NCBI GenBank assembly: GCA_022661535.1
Contig: JAKULF010000006.1
Coordinates: 2,041,001-2,105,000, forward strand
Source of the DNA: Eutypa lata
Taxonomy: Eukaryota > Ascomycota > Sordariomycetes > Xylariales > Diatrypaceae
Direction: 5' to 3'
Length of the DNA stretch: 64,000 bases
Each line of letters begins with the position of its first letter. Within the stretch, counting starts at the first letter, position 1. The notes under the pieces are model-generated. The model was not told the origin of the DNA. It did no database searches and saw nothing but the letters and a program-made list of their open reading frames with translations. The position numbers and the translations under genes were made by a program. Shown here piece by piece: positions 34,015 through 44,660 of the stretch.

Positions 34015-35294
34015 ATGGCGCCAGGTAAGCCTTGCCAATGTTGTCGGTTCCCGCCATCGAAACAAGCTAACACACTTAATCTATCACCTTTTTTAATTTT
34101 ATAGCTTCACAATTCGAGCTCGCGCAACCCCCGAACGATGCCATCTCGGCGCTCGTGTTTGCGCCCGGGTCGCCCACGCGGCTGATCGTCTCCTCGTGGG
34201 ACAAGAACGTCTACCTGTACGACACGCAAGGCGAGAGCAGCAGCAGCAGCAGCAGCAGCGAGGCGGGCCACGGCTCCCTGATAAGAACCTTCGAGCACCG
34301 CGCGCCCGTCATGGATGTCTGCTTCGGCGCGAACGACAGCGAGGCCTTCAGCGCCGGCATGGACTGGCAGGTGAAGCGGATCGACCTCGAGAGCGGCGAG
34401 CAGACCGTCCTGAGCAAGCACGGCGCTCCTGTGCGAAGGGTCGTGTACAGCCGGGAACACTGTACGTTGCCCCCGTCTCCTGACAGCCGACTTCTCAAGA
34501 CGCTTTTCCCCTTCTCCATCTCTCCTTTCTATGTTGAACTAACACACGATCGCGCAGCCCTCCTCGTCTCCGCCTCCTGGGACAGCACGCTCCACGTCCA
34601 CGTCCACAACCCGACGAACCCCTCCACACCACCTCTCCAGATCCCGCTCCCGGGCAAGCCGCACGCGATGGCCGCCAGCCCCTCCAAGGTCATCATAGCG
34701 ATGACGTCGCGACTCGTGCACATCTACGACCTAGCGGCGCTCGCGAAAGCGGCAGCGGAACCCGAGTCGTCGTCGCCGCCCCCCCAGCCCTGGCAGCAGC
34801 GCGAGTCGTCGCTCAAGTTCCTGACGCGCGCCGTGGCCGCGATGCCGACGGACGCGGGGTACGCGACGTCGTCGATCGAGGGGCGCGTGGCCGTGGAGTG
34901 GTTCGACGCGTCGGCGGAGTCGCAGGCGCGCAAGTACGCCTTCAAGTGCCATCGGCAGCAGCAAGCCGCGGACGGGGGCAGCGGCAGCACCGACGTCGTG
35001 TACCCGGTCAACGCGCTGGCGTTCCACCCGACGTACGGCACGTTCGCGAGCGGCGGTGGGGACGCCACGGCCGCCCTCTGGGACGCCGAGGCCAAGCGCC
35101 GCATGAAGGTCTACCCCCGGTTCCCCGACAGCGTGGCCGCGCTGGCCTTCAGCGCCGACGGCCACTACCTCGCCGTGGCCGTGTGCCCCGGGTTCGAGAG
35201 CGGCGGCATGGACGACTATAGCGGGGAGGGGCGCACGAAGATCCTCATCAGGGAGTTGAGCGAGACGGAGGCCAAGCCGAAGGGCGCGAAGTGA
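34015..35294 (+). CDS. bub3: Mitotic checkpoint protein Bub3
   Basis: Exons 34015-34024 (10 nt), 34105-34461 and 34558-35294; 367 residues, a WD40 propeller. The mini first exon encodes MAP; splicing gives MAPASQFELAQPPNDAISAL. Bub3 features: SWDKNVYLYDT, HRAPVMDVCFG, AGMDWQVKRIDLESG, SASWDSTLHVHVH, EGRVAVEWFD, KYAFKCHRQ, YPVNALAFHPTYGTFASGGG and DGHYLAVAV. It binds GLEBS motifs of Bub1/Mad3 and recruits them to phosphorylated Spc105/KNL1 at kinetochores. A Ser run (eight residues) in the first blade and a poly-Ser/Pro insert near 225 are local additions. Intron 2 (96 nt) is a multiple of three without stops, so its retention would insert 32 residues. Confidence 0.95.
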
Positions 35295-36179
35295 GGTGGA
35301 GGCTGAGGTTGAGGTGAAGGAAAGAAAGAAAGAAGGAAAAGGGGGGGTGGGGGGAATTCAAGCACTAAGCAGAATAATGTCAAATTCATGTCGGATTTCC
35401 AGGGGCAGGATGATGATCACTTGCTACATGCATGCATACATATATGTCTTATTCCAGGCCCTTTCCGTGGTTTCAATCTTCAGAAATCTTCGCGGTTATG
35501 TAGACTGGCGGTTAGGTCAGTCAGGCTACCTAGTTCGGTTCTTATGGTCGGACGGAGCTGGCGTTTGGAGGCGAAAAAAAAACAATGGTTTCTATTTGGT
35601 ACCTTCAATTCTCCTCTTCACCCTTCCTAGTTCACCCAGGATAATCCCACTGTATAATATTTCATGTCTACTATTGAACGTTAGGGAGGTTATTTAAGGG
35701 TCAGAACTGGTTTACTACTATAAGGCCCCTATTGCCGAATTTCTAGTATCTCCTTCGTCTTAAACCCATACTTATATAAATGGGGTGGGGTGGGGTGCTT
35801 TTCTCTTGGCTCTGGTAGGTGATATGTCATGTTATAAAATGTGTCTATGATGAGACAGTAATGCTGCGTTGAACACGATAAGTACTGGGTGTACATTATT
35901 TAGGGGAAGATCGGGAAAAGGGCCTACATATCAATATATATCAGGTATATGTTGGGCAAACTAAGTCAAGACATAGATGTAGTAATAACCACTCGCTACA
36001 TCTGCAGCTGATGATAGTAGAATGTAGGTTTATAAGACATGAACGAGCAGGAAAATCTGTATTAACCCTTCTTGAAGTGATATGCTACATCTTCACAAGA
36101 GACCCGCGAAGGCGGAAAGAAACTGGGTACGCAGAGATTACTTTCTCATTTCCACTAGTTTTATTATTTATCCATTCAA
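35295..36179. other. Convergent 3' spacer between bub3 and esf1
   Basis: About 890 bp with a purine-rich G/A stretch right after the bub3 stop (35295-35353). No gene seen. Confidence 0.6.
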
Positions 36180-38402
36180 CTAGTCTCCCCTTTTACTCTT
36201 CGCCTTCCTCCTCACAGACTCGACGAGGCTAGCGAGATCATCGTTCGGCTCTTCCCCCACTTTCTGCTTCTTCGTCTTCGTCTTCGAAGAATCCTTCTTC
36301 GATTTCCGGCGCGGTTGCTCCTCATCGCCACCACCATCATCATCATCGTCATCGTCCAGCCTCCGCTTCTTCCGACCCTCCTCCAATATCGACTTCATGC
36401 CCTCGGTGGCCTTGAACTGCGGGTGCGACGGGTCGATGGCGAACTTCTCGTCCTGGAAGAGCTTGGCGAACCGGTCGTCCGCGACGTCCACCTTGAAGTT
36501 CTCCTGCAGGGCCCCGCGCTCGTCTTCCTCTCCCGGCTTCTGGCCCTTCTTGCCCTTCTTCTTCTGCTTCTTTAGCATCTTGGCCTTGAGCTTCTCCGCC
36601 CGCCAGATCTCGTTGATGTCGAAGTGCCCGAGGCGCCCCGACGCCGCGTCCCGCGTGTCGTCGTCCTGCAGGATCTCCTCGAGCTGCGCGCGTGCCGCCG
36701 CGTTCTCGGCCGCCTCGGCCTCCTTCGCCTCCCGCTTCTTGCGGCGCTCCTCCTTCCTCTCGGCGTTCTTCGAGGTGGAGGCCTTGGCCGGCTCGTCTGC
36801 GGTGAAGAAGGGATCGTCGAAGCCGAGATCATCTCCTCCGTCTTCCATAGCTGGCTCTTCTTCGTCCTCCTCCTCTGCTGCATCTGGATCCACTCCGCTC
36901 CGTTTCGCGACGACCTTCTCTTTCTTCCTGGCCTTTCTCTCGCGCTCCTTGCGTACATACTTCTCGAGCGTAGTCTCCTCGGCTTCCGGCTCCTTATCCT
37001 TCTTGGACTTGTCCCCGCCCATCAAGGCTGGAGTGAATGTAATCTGCATATCCCCTACGGGGCCAGATTTTGAAGGTTTGGCCGTAGGCTCGGAGCCAAG
37101 ACCTAGTAATTCTCGCATTTTCTGCGCCTTCAGCTCCTTTTTTGATAACTTAGGCTGGTCCTCTGCCCCATCTACCTCTTCGGTTGGTCTCTCTTCGTCT
37201 TCGCTATCGCTAGCATCACTAGCAAGATATGCTCGCATATCATTCTCTTCTAGTTCAGCGCGACTCGCGTTGAATACACGCTTGATATCCTCCTTCCGTG
37301 CTAGCTCTTCTGGATGTAGATCCCAGGTGAGTTTCACTTTTGAGTGTTGTAGTGCGTCGGTTATGAATTCGGTGGGTTTGTAATCCGCACCGATCTGGTC
37401 ACATTCATCTCTGGGCTCGTCGTCAAACGTGACGTCGTCAGGAATGAACCGTAGATCAATAAAGTTTGAAGATGATTGATATTCCGTCCCATCAGTCGCC
37501 TCGTAGATGTTCTGAGCCGTATTGGGATCAGAGCAGACCATGACGGCATAATAGTATCGTAACCGGTCGAGCTGATAAGCCCGGAGAGCATCGCTGTCGA
37601 AATCGTCCTCGTCGCCCTCCTCAATTATTGATTTCTTGATCTTCTCATCATCCTCGTCCTCATCATCGCTCTCTTCAGAATCAGGTGCAGACTCTCCTTT
37701 CTTAAATTTACCGTCCTTTTTGAAGATCTCTTTTGGGGGTCCCTCGAGCTCCTCCCTTTGCATCCGCTCTTTTCCGAACTCGCTAGGATATATAGATACC
37801 CGGTCGATTCGTCCCCCTTTGGGAGCAAAACTTGAGAATAATGCCATCAAGTCTGTCGATTTGATATGATCCCAATCCAGATTGACGATAGCTATACGCT
37901 TTGTGACATCTCCAGTCTCGACATCGGCTTGCGCATCGCGCAGTCTCTGCATGCTTGCTGAATTATCGACCTCGACTTCTACTCCTTCCTCGGCCTCCTC
38001 TTCGTCGGAATCGGAATCTGATTCCGACTCTGAAAAGCCGCCGCCCCGCGCCGGGTCAAATTTCGTATCCGCTTTCTGGAGTTCACGTTGAACTACATCG
38101 TCGTTCTCAACCCCAGCTTCCTCTTCCTCCTCGTCCTCGTCCTCATCCTCGGCTCGGTAGATGCGTTTCAACGCCTTCTTCTTGTTGTCCGACTTCAACT
38201 TCCGACCGTATCTGTCAACCTTGGCACTAGCGATGAAGTCTTCATCCTTCAGCATGCGCGAGAAGCGCTTATCGATGACGGTCTTATTGTGCTTCTTGGA
38301 TGGGAGCTTGAAACGAGGGTTCGACTCGAAGTTGGCGAATCGCGCATCCTCTACGGGACCCGATGACGAAGCATTCCGCTTCTCTGATGAACTTTTCGGC
38401 AT
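36180..38402 (-). CDS. esf1: Pre-rRNA processing protein Esf1
   Basis: Single exon, 740 residues. N terminus: DARFANFESNPRFKLPSKKH and TVIDKRFSRMLKDEDF, the Esf1 signature. The RNA-recognition-like core has TKRIAIVNLDWDHIKSTDLM, SSFAPKGGRIDRVSIYPSEF and LRYYYAVMVCSDPNTAQNIY followed by SSNFIDLRFIPDD. The NUC153 motif lies near the C terminus (KVDVADDRFAKLFQDEKFAI, DPSHPQFKATEGM). Acidic Asp/Glu/Ser blocks and Lys-rich patches, including nuclear-localisation-like KKQKKKGKKG and PRRKSKK, fill the rest. In yeast Esf1 is a nucleolar factor for early 18S rRNA processing in the small-subunit processome. The length is typical and no intron is seen. Confidence 0.96.
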   Translation of the reverse strand: MPKSSSEKRNASSSGPVEDARFANFESNPRFKLPSKKHNKTVIDKRFSRMLKDEDFIASAKVDRYGRKLKSDNKKKALKRIYRAEDEDEDEEEEEAGVENDDVVQRELQKADTKFDPARGGGFSESESDSDSDEEEAEEGVEVEVDNSASMQRLRDAQADVETGDVTKRIAIVNLDWDHIKSTDLMALFSSFAPKGGRIDRVSIYPSEFGKERMQREELEGPPKEIFKKDGKFKKGESAPDSEESDDEDEDDEKIKKSIIEEGDEDDFDSDALRAYQLDRLRYYYAVMVCSDPNTAQNIYEATDGTEYQSSSNFIDLRFIPDDVTFDDEPRDECDQIGADYKPTEFITDALQHSKVKLTWDLHPEELARKEDIKRVFNASRAELEENDMRAYLASDASDSEDEERPTEEVDGAEDQPKLSKKELKAQKMRELLGLGSEPTAKPSKSGPVGDMQITFTPALMGGDKSKKDKEPEAEETTLEKYVRKERERKARKKEKVVAKRSGVDPDAAEEEDEEEPAMEDGGDDLGFDDPFFTADEPAKASTSKNAERKEERRKKREAKEAEAAENAAARAQLEEILQDDDTRDAASGRLGHFDINEIWRAEKLKAKMLKKQKKKGKKGQKPGEEDERGALQENFKVDVADDRFAKLFQDEKFAIDPSHPQFKATEGMKSILEEGRKKRRLDDDDDDDGGGDEEQPRRKSKKDSSKTKTKKQKVGEEPNDDLASLVESVRRKAKSKRGD

Positions 38403-39519
38403 CTTACGTCGGTTCTACAGTTAACATCCGGCAGTAGGTAAATAAACACGTAACGAGTCGAGTAATTGGTAGTACAGCTTGTCTACACTACCAAACTACG
38501 GAGCTCCGTATATCGAAAAATCGAAAATCGCAAAATTTAAGTGGAGAAGGCTGATATATCCGGCAGTTCTAAGGCGGTCACCAGGGCGGTGAGGCTTATC
38601 TGCGATGTAATGGCTTGTATCCAGCTGCCCCGCTTAAATCAGCCATACCTCCCCCGCCTCCCTCCCCCCTAATTCCAAGACTGCCCACTATCCCACCGTC
38701 CCCAAACGCATAACCCACCAGCCCACCACTCGATGCACAAGGGCAGCGGCAAGCGGTTAGCCGGCATTGTTGTGCAAGTTTCAAGCTGACGATGCTGCGA
38801 TGTTGCGTAACATCGGACGTAACATCTACCCAATTAGCCCAATGAAATTCCTCATAGCCTGTACGAAGTATCCGAACTTGATTCTGGTGGATACACCCTA
38901 CACCCCATTGACGTATCCCCCTAACAGTAACTAGGGCATCTGGGCATAATATTCAATAGCATGGTTTGTTTGCAAGACCTTGATGGTGGGGTTGGCCTAC
39001 AAGGTAAATAATAGGTAACTAACTACCTCTTACCTGCTAACTACAGGATTGAATGCCAAAGGCCCCTATGAAACAGGGCAAGTATATGATCTAATTGGTC
39101 AAGGATTGCTTGTTTTATCCTAGGAATGGCACATGCATATCAATAGGGAGCTATATATGCGTAGTAGGCACCTCTTGTAGCTAGCTACTTGATTATACGT
39201 TGTTGTTTTTCCTCCTCAGTTAGTACTTACTATCTTACGTGCATCTGGCTATCGTGAGAAAGTGTGAGGGGCAGTAAGAAAGACTCAGCTGCCGTAACAC
39301 GACATAGTAACGGCTGAGCTCGTGTGAAGTCAGCCCTGTCGCCTAAAATCTGATATGTCCTACTTGTCTTACCTACATAACCAGTAGATTTATTTTCCTC
39401 TTTGTCTTTGCCTTCTCCAACAGCATTTAAAGACAACATATCTAGCCTCAAGTGCCCCCAATTGGATTGTTGACGACCCCGCCTTGAGCTTTTTGAAACC
39501 CGCCAACACATTATTCACG
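38403..39519. other. Divergent promoter region between esf1 and the phospholipase D gene
   Basis: 1.1 kb with no gene seen. A C/T-rich stretch lies near 38640-38720, and scattered CTAACTACC-type short motifs are present. Confidence 0.6.
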
Positions 39520-42500
39520 ATGGCGTTCGACGACTTCCTCCGTAAGGCGGGCGACGCCATCAGCGACATCAAGGATAAGTTCGACGGTGATGATGAGAAA
39601 CCTTCACAGCACACGGAAAATACCGGCAGCAACAACGGCGGTGGCGTCGGCGGCGGCAGTGGCCCAGGCCTAGAGCCCACCAACACCAACCATCGTTTTA
39701 AGTCCTCTTTTGCCCCATCGAGCGGTGATGTTAAGTGGTACGTCGATGGCGCCTCATATTTTCACGCTGTCTCCATGGCCCTCGAAGGTAAGTTGGGAAG
39801 AAAGAAGAAGAAAAAAAGCTTCCTCAGCAAAACAATTCCTCTTGCCATGTTCTGATCTTACTAATACGGAAATAGAGGCCAGAGAGAGTATCTATATCCT
39901 CGATTGGTGGCTAAGCCCCGAACTCTATCTGCGCCGACCTCCCGCCCGCAATGAGAAGTACCGCCTTGATAATATGCTCAAGGCGGCGGCAGAAAGGGGC
40001 GTTGATGTTCGTGTCATCGTGTATAAGGAGGTCAAGGCAGCTCTGTCATGTAAGTCAAACAAACGTTCCGAAGGTTTGGGGTTTAGTGGATTATTTAGCT
40101 GACTCTCCGTCCTAGGTGACTCTGCGGTAAATGACCTTCGTAGCAACTCCACCCTAGAGATAGTACTGATGTGTGGTGATAGCATACGAAACACGCACTC
40201 GAGGCCTTGCACCCGAACGTCCAGGTGTTTAGACATCCTGACCATGTCCCGAACAAGGAAGATCTGACTCAGAGCTTTGCTGGCATATCGCTGAACCCCA
40301 TGTCGCTTGCTAAGGCCTCTACCGACGCCCTGTCGTCCCTGTACGGCTCAGTCGGCGACAGTGTCCTATTTTGGGCCCATCATGAAAAGCTATGCGTCGT
40401 TGACCGCAAGCTCGTCTTTATGGGCGGTCTCGATATGTGTGAGTCACAATACTTTGGAAGACCAAGCAAAAGAGACACCAGCTAACTGTGCACTACTAGG
40501 TTTTGGAAGATGGGACACCAACAGTATGTCTAGCAGTCATTAAGTACGATATAAAGAGTTAGTACTGATACTCTATGAATAGGTCACCCCATTGCCGATG
40601 CTCATCCGGGCAACCTGGATGCTATCATCTTTCCAGGCCAGGACTTCAACAATGCTCGAGCCTTTGACTTCGAGGGTGTCAATAACTGGGATCATAACCA
40701 GCGTAAGTGACATAAAAATGGATAATTAAATGAGACCTCGCTCACGAAAGTTTAGTCGACCGAACGAAGAGCCCGAGAATGGGGTGGTCTGATATCACGA
40801 TCTCTATGAAAGGCCCTATCGTCAAGAGCCTTCTAGAGCATTTCTCTGACCGATGGTACGTTCTAACAGCTTTCTGCAAAGCGATATGTAGGAACCTATG
40901 TTCTCATGAGTTGCTAACGTAATTTCAGGAACTTCATCTTCAAGGAGAAGTATACGATCAAGGACCCCGGCAAGTACGCGCTTATCAGCTCGCGCCAAGG
41001 CGGCGGCGGCGGCGGTGGTGATGAAAGCCACCACATGTTTGGCGATATTTCGCGAGGGCTTCATAGGGGAATGAGGCACGTTATGGGCGGGGAGGAGGAG
41101 AGCAGTGGTGAGAGAGACCGTGGGCAGAGAGAATATAGCGGGGAAGATGACCGCGCTGGCGGGGTCAAAATCCAGCTCTGCAGAAGGTGAGCCTCCTTGG
41201 ATGTGTCCCCAAGTACACCAACTGATAACAACCTCTTTAGTTGCTGCGAGTGGTCTTCTGGACACCCGACAGAACACTCTATCGCCAATGCGTACATCGA
41301 GGCTATCACCAACGCCGAGCACTTCGTCTACATCGAGAACCAGGTCAGTAATCCCTCCTCCAAAGTCCTCGATATATCTTTTAATAATAATAACAATCAT
41401 GATGATACTAACAACATCCTTCCGCCTCAATAGTTCTTCATCACCGCCACATCATCCAAGCAGCGCCCCGTGCAGAACCGCCTCGGCACCGCCATCGTCG
41501 ACCGGATCGTGCGAGCGCACGAGAACGGGGAGAACTTCCACGTGATCGTGGTGATGCCCGCGGTGCCCGCGTTTCCCGGCGACCTGAAGTCGGACGGGGC
41601 CCTGGGCACGCGCGCCATCATGGAGTTCCAGTACAACAGCATCTGCCGCGGGGGGTCGTCGATCATGGAGTCGGTGCAGCAGCGCGGCGTCGACGACCCG
41701 GGCCGCTACATCCACTTCTACAACCTGCGCAACTACGACCGCCTCAACGTCTCGTCGACCATGCGCCGCGCCGAGCAGGGGAGCGGCGTGCCCTACGAGA
41801 GCGCGAGGCGCGACTACGATAATAGGTATGGCGAGGATAGGGAGGGCGAGCCGTATGGTGGCGGTCGCACTTACCGGGAACATGGCGATGGGGATCGCGG
41901 TTATGGTTATAGTGATAACCTGCGTGGTGGCGGCTATGATGATGATGAGTATGCTGAGGACCGTCGTCGCGGACACGGTGGTGGTGGCTATGGTGGTGGT
42001 GGTGGTGGTGGTGATGATTCCTATGGTCGCCCTGAACACGGGGGATACGGGGAGGAGGGATACGGTGGTGAGGAGCGCCGTGGTTATGGCCGGGAGTACG
42101 GCGAACCCAGACGCGAGTACGACGACCGCCGTGGCGGCAATGAAGGTTATGGCTATAGCGAGGGTCGCCCTGATGAGCAGTACGGCCGATCACAGAGACG
42201 CGACGATGATTCGTACGGCGGCCGCGAGGAATACGGCGAAAGGCGCGAGGAACACAGCGGCCGCCGACACCACGACGACAACGAGGGCCGCTCGGGCTCG
42301 GGCAACTACGAGCGCTACCAGCAGGCGGCGGCCAAGGTGTCGGACCGGACCTGGGACACGGTATCGAGCTGCTACATGGACGGGGGGCCGGACATCCGCA
42401 GCGTGCCGTGGGAGGGCAGCCCGGAGGCGGAGTTCGACGCCTTCGTGTCGGAGGAGCTGTACATCCACTCCAAGGTGCTGATCGCGGACGACCGGCTGGT

Positions 42501-43164
42501 GATCTGCGGGTCGGCCAACATCAACGACCGGTCGCAGCTCGGCGACCACGACAGCGAGATCGCCGTCGTCATCGAGGACCCCACGCCCCTCGAGACCACC
42601 ATGGACGGGCGGCCCTTCACCGCGTCGCGCTTCGCCGCCTCCCTGCGCCGGAACCTGTACCGCAAGCACATCGGCCTGCTGCCGGACCAGCCCTGGGATT
42701 GCCCCCAGGGGGCCGCCCGCGCCTGGACGCCCGTCTCCTACGACCCGCAGGACTACGACTGGGGGAGCCGGGGCGACCAGCTGGTGGCGGACCCGATGAC
42801 GCGCCAGTTCTGGGAGGAGGTGTGGGGCCCCGTGGCCCGAACCAACACCGAGGTGTTCGAGCGGGCCTTCCACCCCGTCCCGACCGACCAGGTGCGCAAC
42901 TGGGAGCAGTACGACGAGTTCTTCGGGAACCGGTTCCTCATCCCCGGCGCCGAGTACAAGGACGACGAGAAGGAGGGCCGGGTCGAGTACGGCCACGCGC
43001 TGCCCGGGGAGTTCCCCGGCGGCGTCCGCGAGCTCAAGGAGCAGCTCGCCCGCGTCCGCGGCACCCTCGTCGAGATGCCGCTGCAGTTCTTGGTCGAGCT
43101 CGGCGAGCAGCTTGCTATGGAGGGTGTGGGGCTCAACTTCGCTACGAAGGAGATCTACACTTAA
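39520..43164 (+). CDS. Phospholipase D with low-complexity insert
   Basis: Ten exons: 39520-39787, 39876-40049, 40116-40126 (11 nt), 40183-40438, 40500-40523, 40583-40702, 40756-40855, 40929-41186, 41241-41343 and 41434-43164; 1014 residues. It hydrolyses phosphatidylcholine-type lipids to phosphatidic acid. The first HKD motif is H218-X-K220-X4-D225 (HHEKLCVVDRKLVFMGGLDM); the second is H783-X-K785-X4-D790 (YIHSKVLIADDRLVICGSAN) followed by DRSQLGDHDSE. No PX or PH domain is seen, so it is the shorter fungal class, unlike Spo14. Residues about 560-735 form a Gly/Tyr/Arg/Asp-rich stretch between the two motifs. The 11-nt exon is needed to keep the frame and yields SCDSAHTKHALE. A Gly-rich N-terminal segment (40-50) follows the start helix. 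Confidence 0.93.
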
Positions 43165-44660
43165 GCTAAAAAGGTTGGTTGGTTGTTTGCTTGCTTGCTT
43201 GCTTTGTTGTTGTTGCTTATCATAACTGTGAGGGCTGCATACTAGGTGGCAGGGCAAAACCGACTTGGGTTTCACAGGGTTGTCGTCATCATCTATACCT
43301 AGGTACCTACTTAGCTAGTTAAGTCTTATCTAGGATAGGATGGGATGGGATGGGATGAGATGAGATAGGATAGGCTCGGTGGATAAATCATCTAGTTTGT
43401 TCTTCTTAGTATTTCAACCCCGCGATAGATTCTAGCAAGTTGAGCTTCTATTTAACTAGTCTTTTAAGTAGTCTTCTATATATGCGAGTAAAGGAAATTA
43501 GAACTTGAAGCAGTGCTATATGATGAGGTACCTACAAACTTCTGACATACTTGGTTTCACGACCTCTCGATAGCTTTTTGGCGTAGAGCCGAGCACGTAG
43601 AAGTATATCTGGTCTTACTATGTCTCTCCCCCCTAGAAGTCGACGAGAAAGTACACCCGGTGATATCTTGTATAATTTTAAAGATATGCTTAGGTTTTGT
43701 AACCTCCCGTATGATCATGGGCTGCTTGCTTAAAATAGCCATATCATCACCCCCTTTTCACTGTGATTCTTTTTCACGATACATACTAGCTGACAAGGTC
43801 CATACCATTATTAATAAGCCTATATATAAATCTTCATCTTAAGTATATAGGCTTAAAACCAGTAGCGGCACTTTTGAGAGTGTAACGTAGCAATACATAT
43901 GTAGTTACGATGCAATCAACGAAGGAGACAAAAAGGACCAATTACCAAGAGCTTAGACGGAGGACAGGATAGATGAACGACTAGTAAAAGGATATTATTA
44001 TCAGGGATGATGCAATGCAATGCGATGACGCGTCTTGATGTTCGATTCCCGCCTGCCTGCCTGCCTGCCTGCCTGCCCTCCCGCCTTCCTACGATCCTGT
44101 ATTATCGCACTACATTCCTTGCCCTGTACCCCCCTTCTCTCTCTCTCTTTCTCTCTCCTGTCGTGGTCTGGGCGTTACGATGGTCTATTTATTTAGCATA
44201 GTGGTGGTAACGGTATGGTGGTTTGGCATACCCACGCAACCACGCACCACCATCTACGCTGTCGGGGCGTGGTCGCCCTTCTTTTCTTTTGCTATACCCT
44301 CCTCCATCCCGGTGACCACCATCCATCCCATCCCATCCATCCCCCCTATGTATCCGCAACCAAACAGGTCCCTGCAAAAAAACAGCAAGCTGGCTGTGGC
44401 CGATACAAAAACAAGAGCAGAAAAACAAATCTTTCCCGTACCCAGATGAAAAACCAAAAAGACGCGTACTTGGGGTGGTCGATACGGGGTATGCATGCGA
44501 ACCTCTTTGTGTGTGTGGATGTGTATATGTGTGTCATGTGCAAGGCGTGAGGGCAACAGAGTAATATACAGAACTCCCGCTACATATAAACTCCAGAACC
44601 ACGTAAGCTGGCTCTCAAACCAAAAAGCTGCCTATCGGCTGGTTCGCTTTTCTCTTTTCA
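43165..44660. repeat. Convergent spacer rich in microsatellites
   Basis: 1.5 kb between the phospholipase D and PDI genes. (TTGC)n at about 43188-43203 follows the phospholipase stop; GATGG-type repeats lie at about 43333-43370, (GCCT)n at 44051-44077, and a (TC)-rich run at 44134-44157. No gene seen; ORFs at 44180-44556 are low complexity. Confidence 0.8.

Noticed and set aside
42190..43275. 361-codon ORF antisense to the phospholipase D gene
   Set aside because: It mirrors a GC-rich, well-supported exon; its composition (Val/Leu/Arg/Pro-rich) is the usual shadow of high third-position GC, and it carries no domain.
44038..44077. GTTCGATTCCCG followed by a tandem repeat, tRNA-like
   Set aside because: Only a B-box match beside (GCCT)n; no A box or arms upstream.
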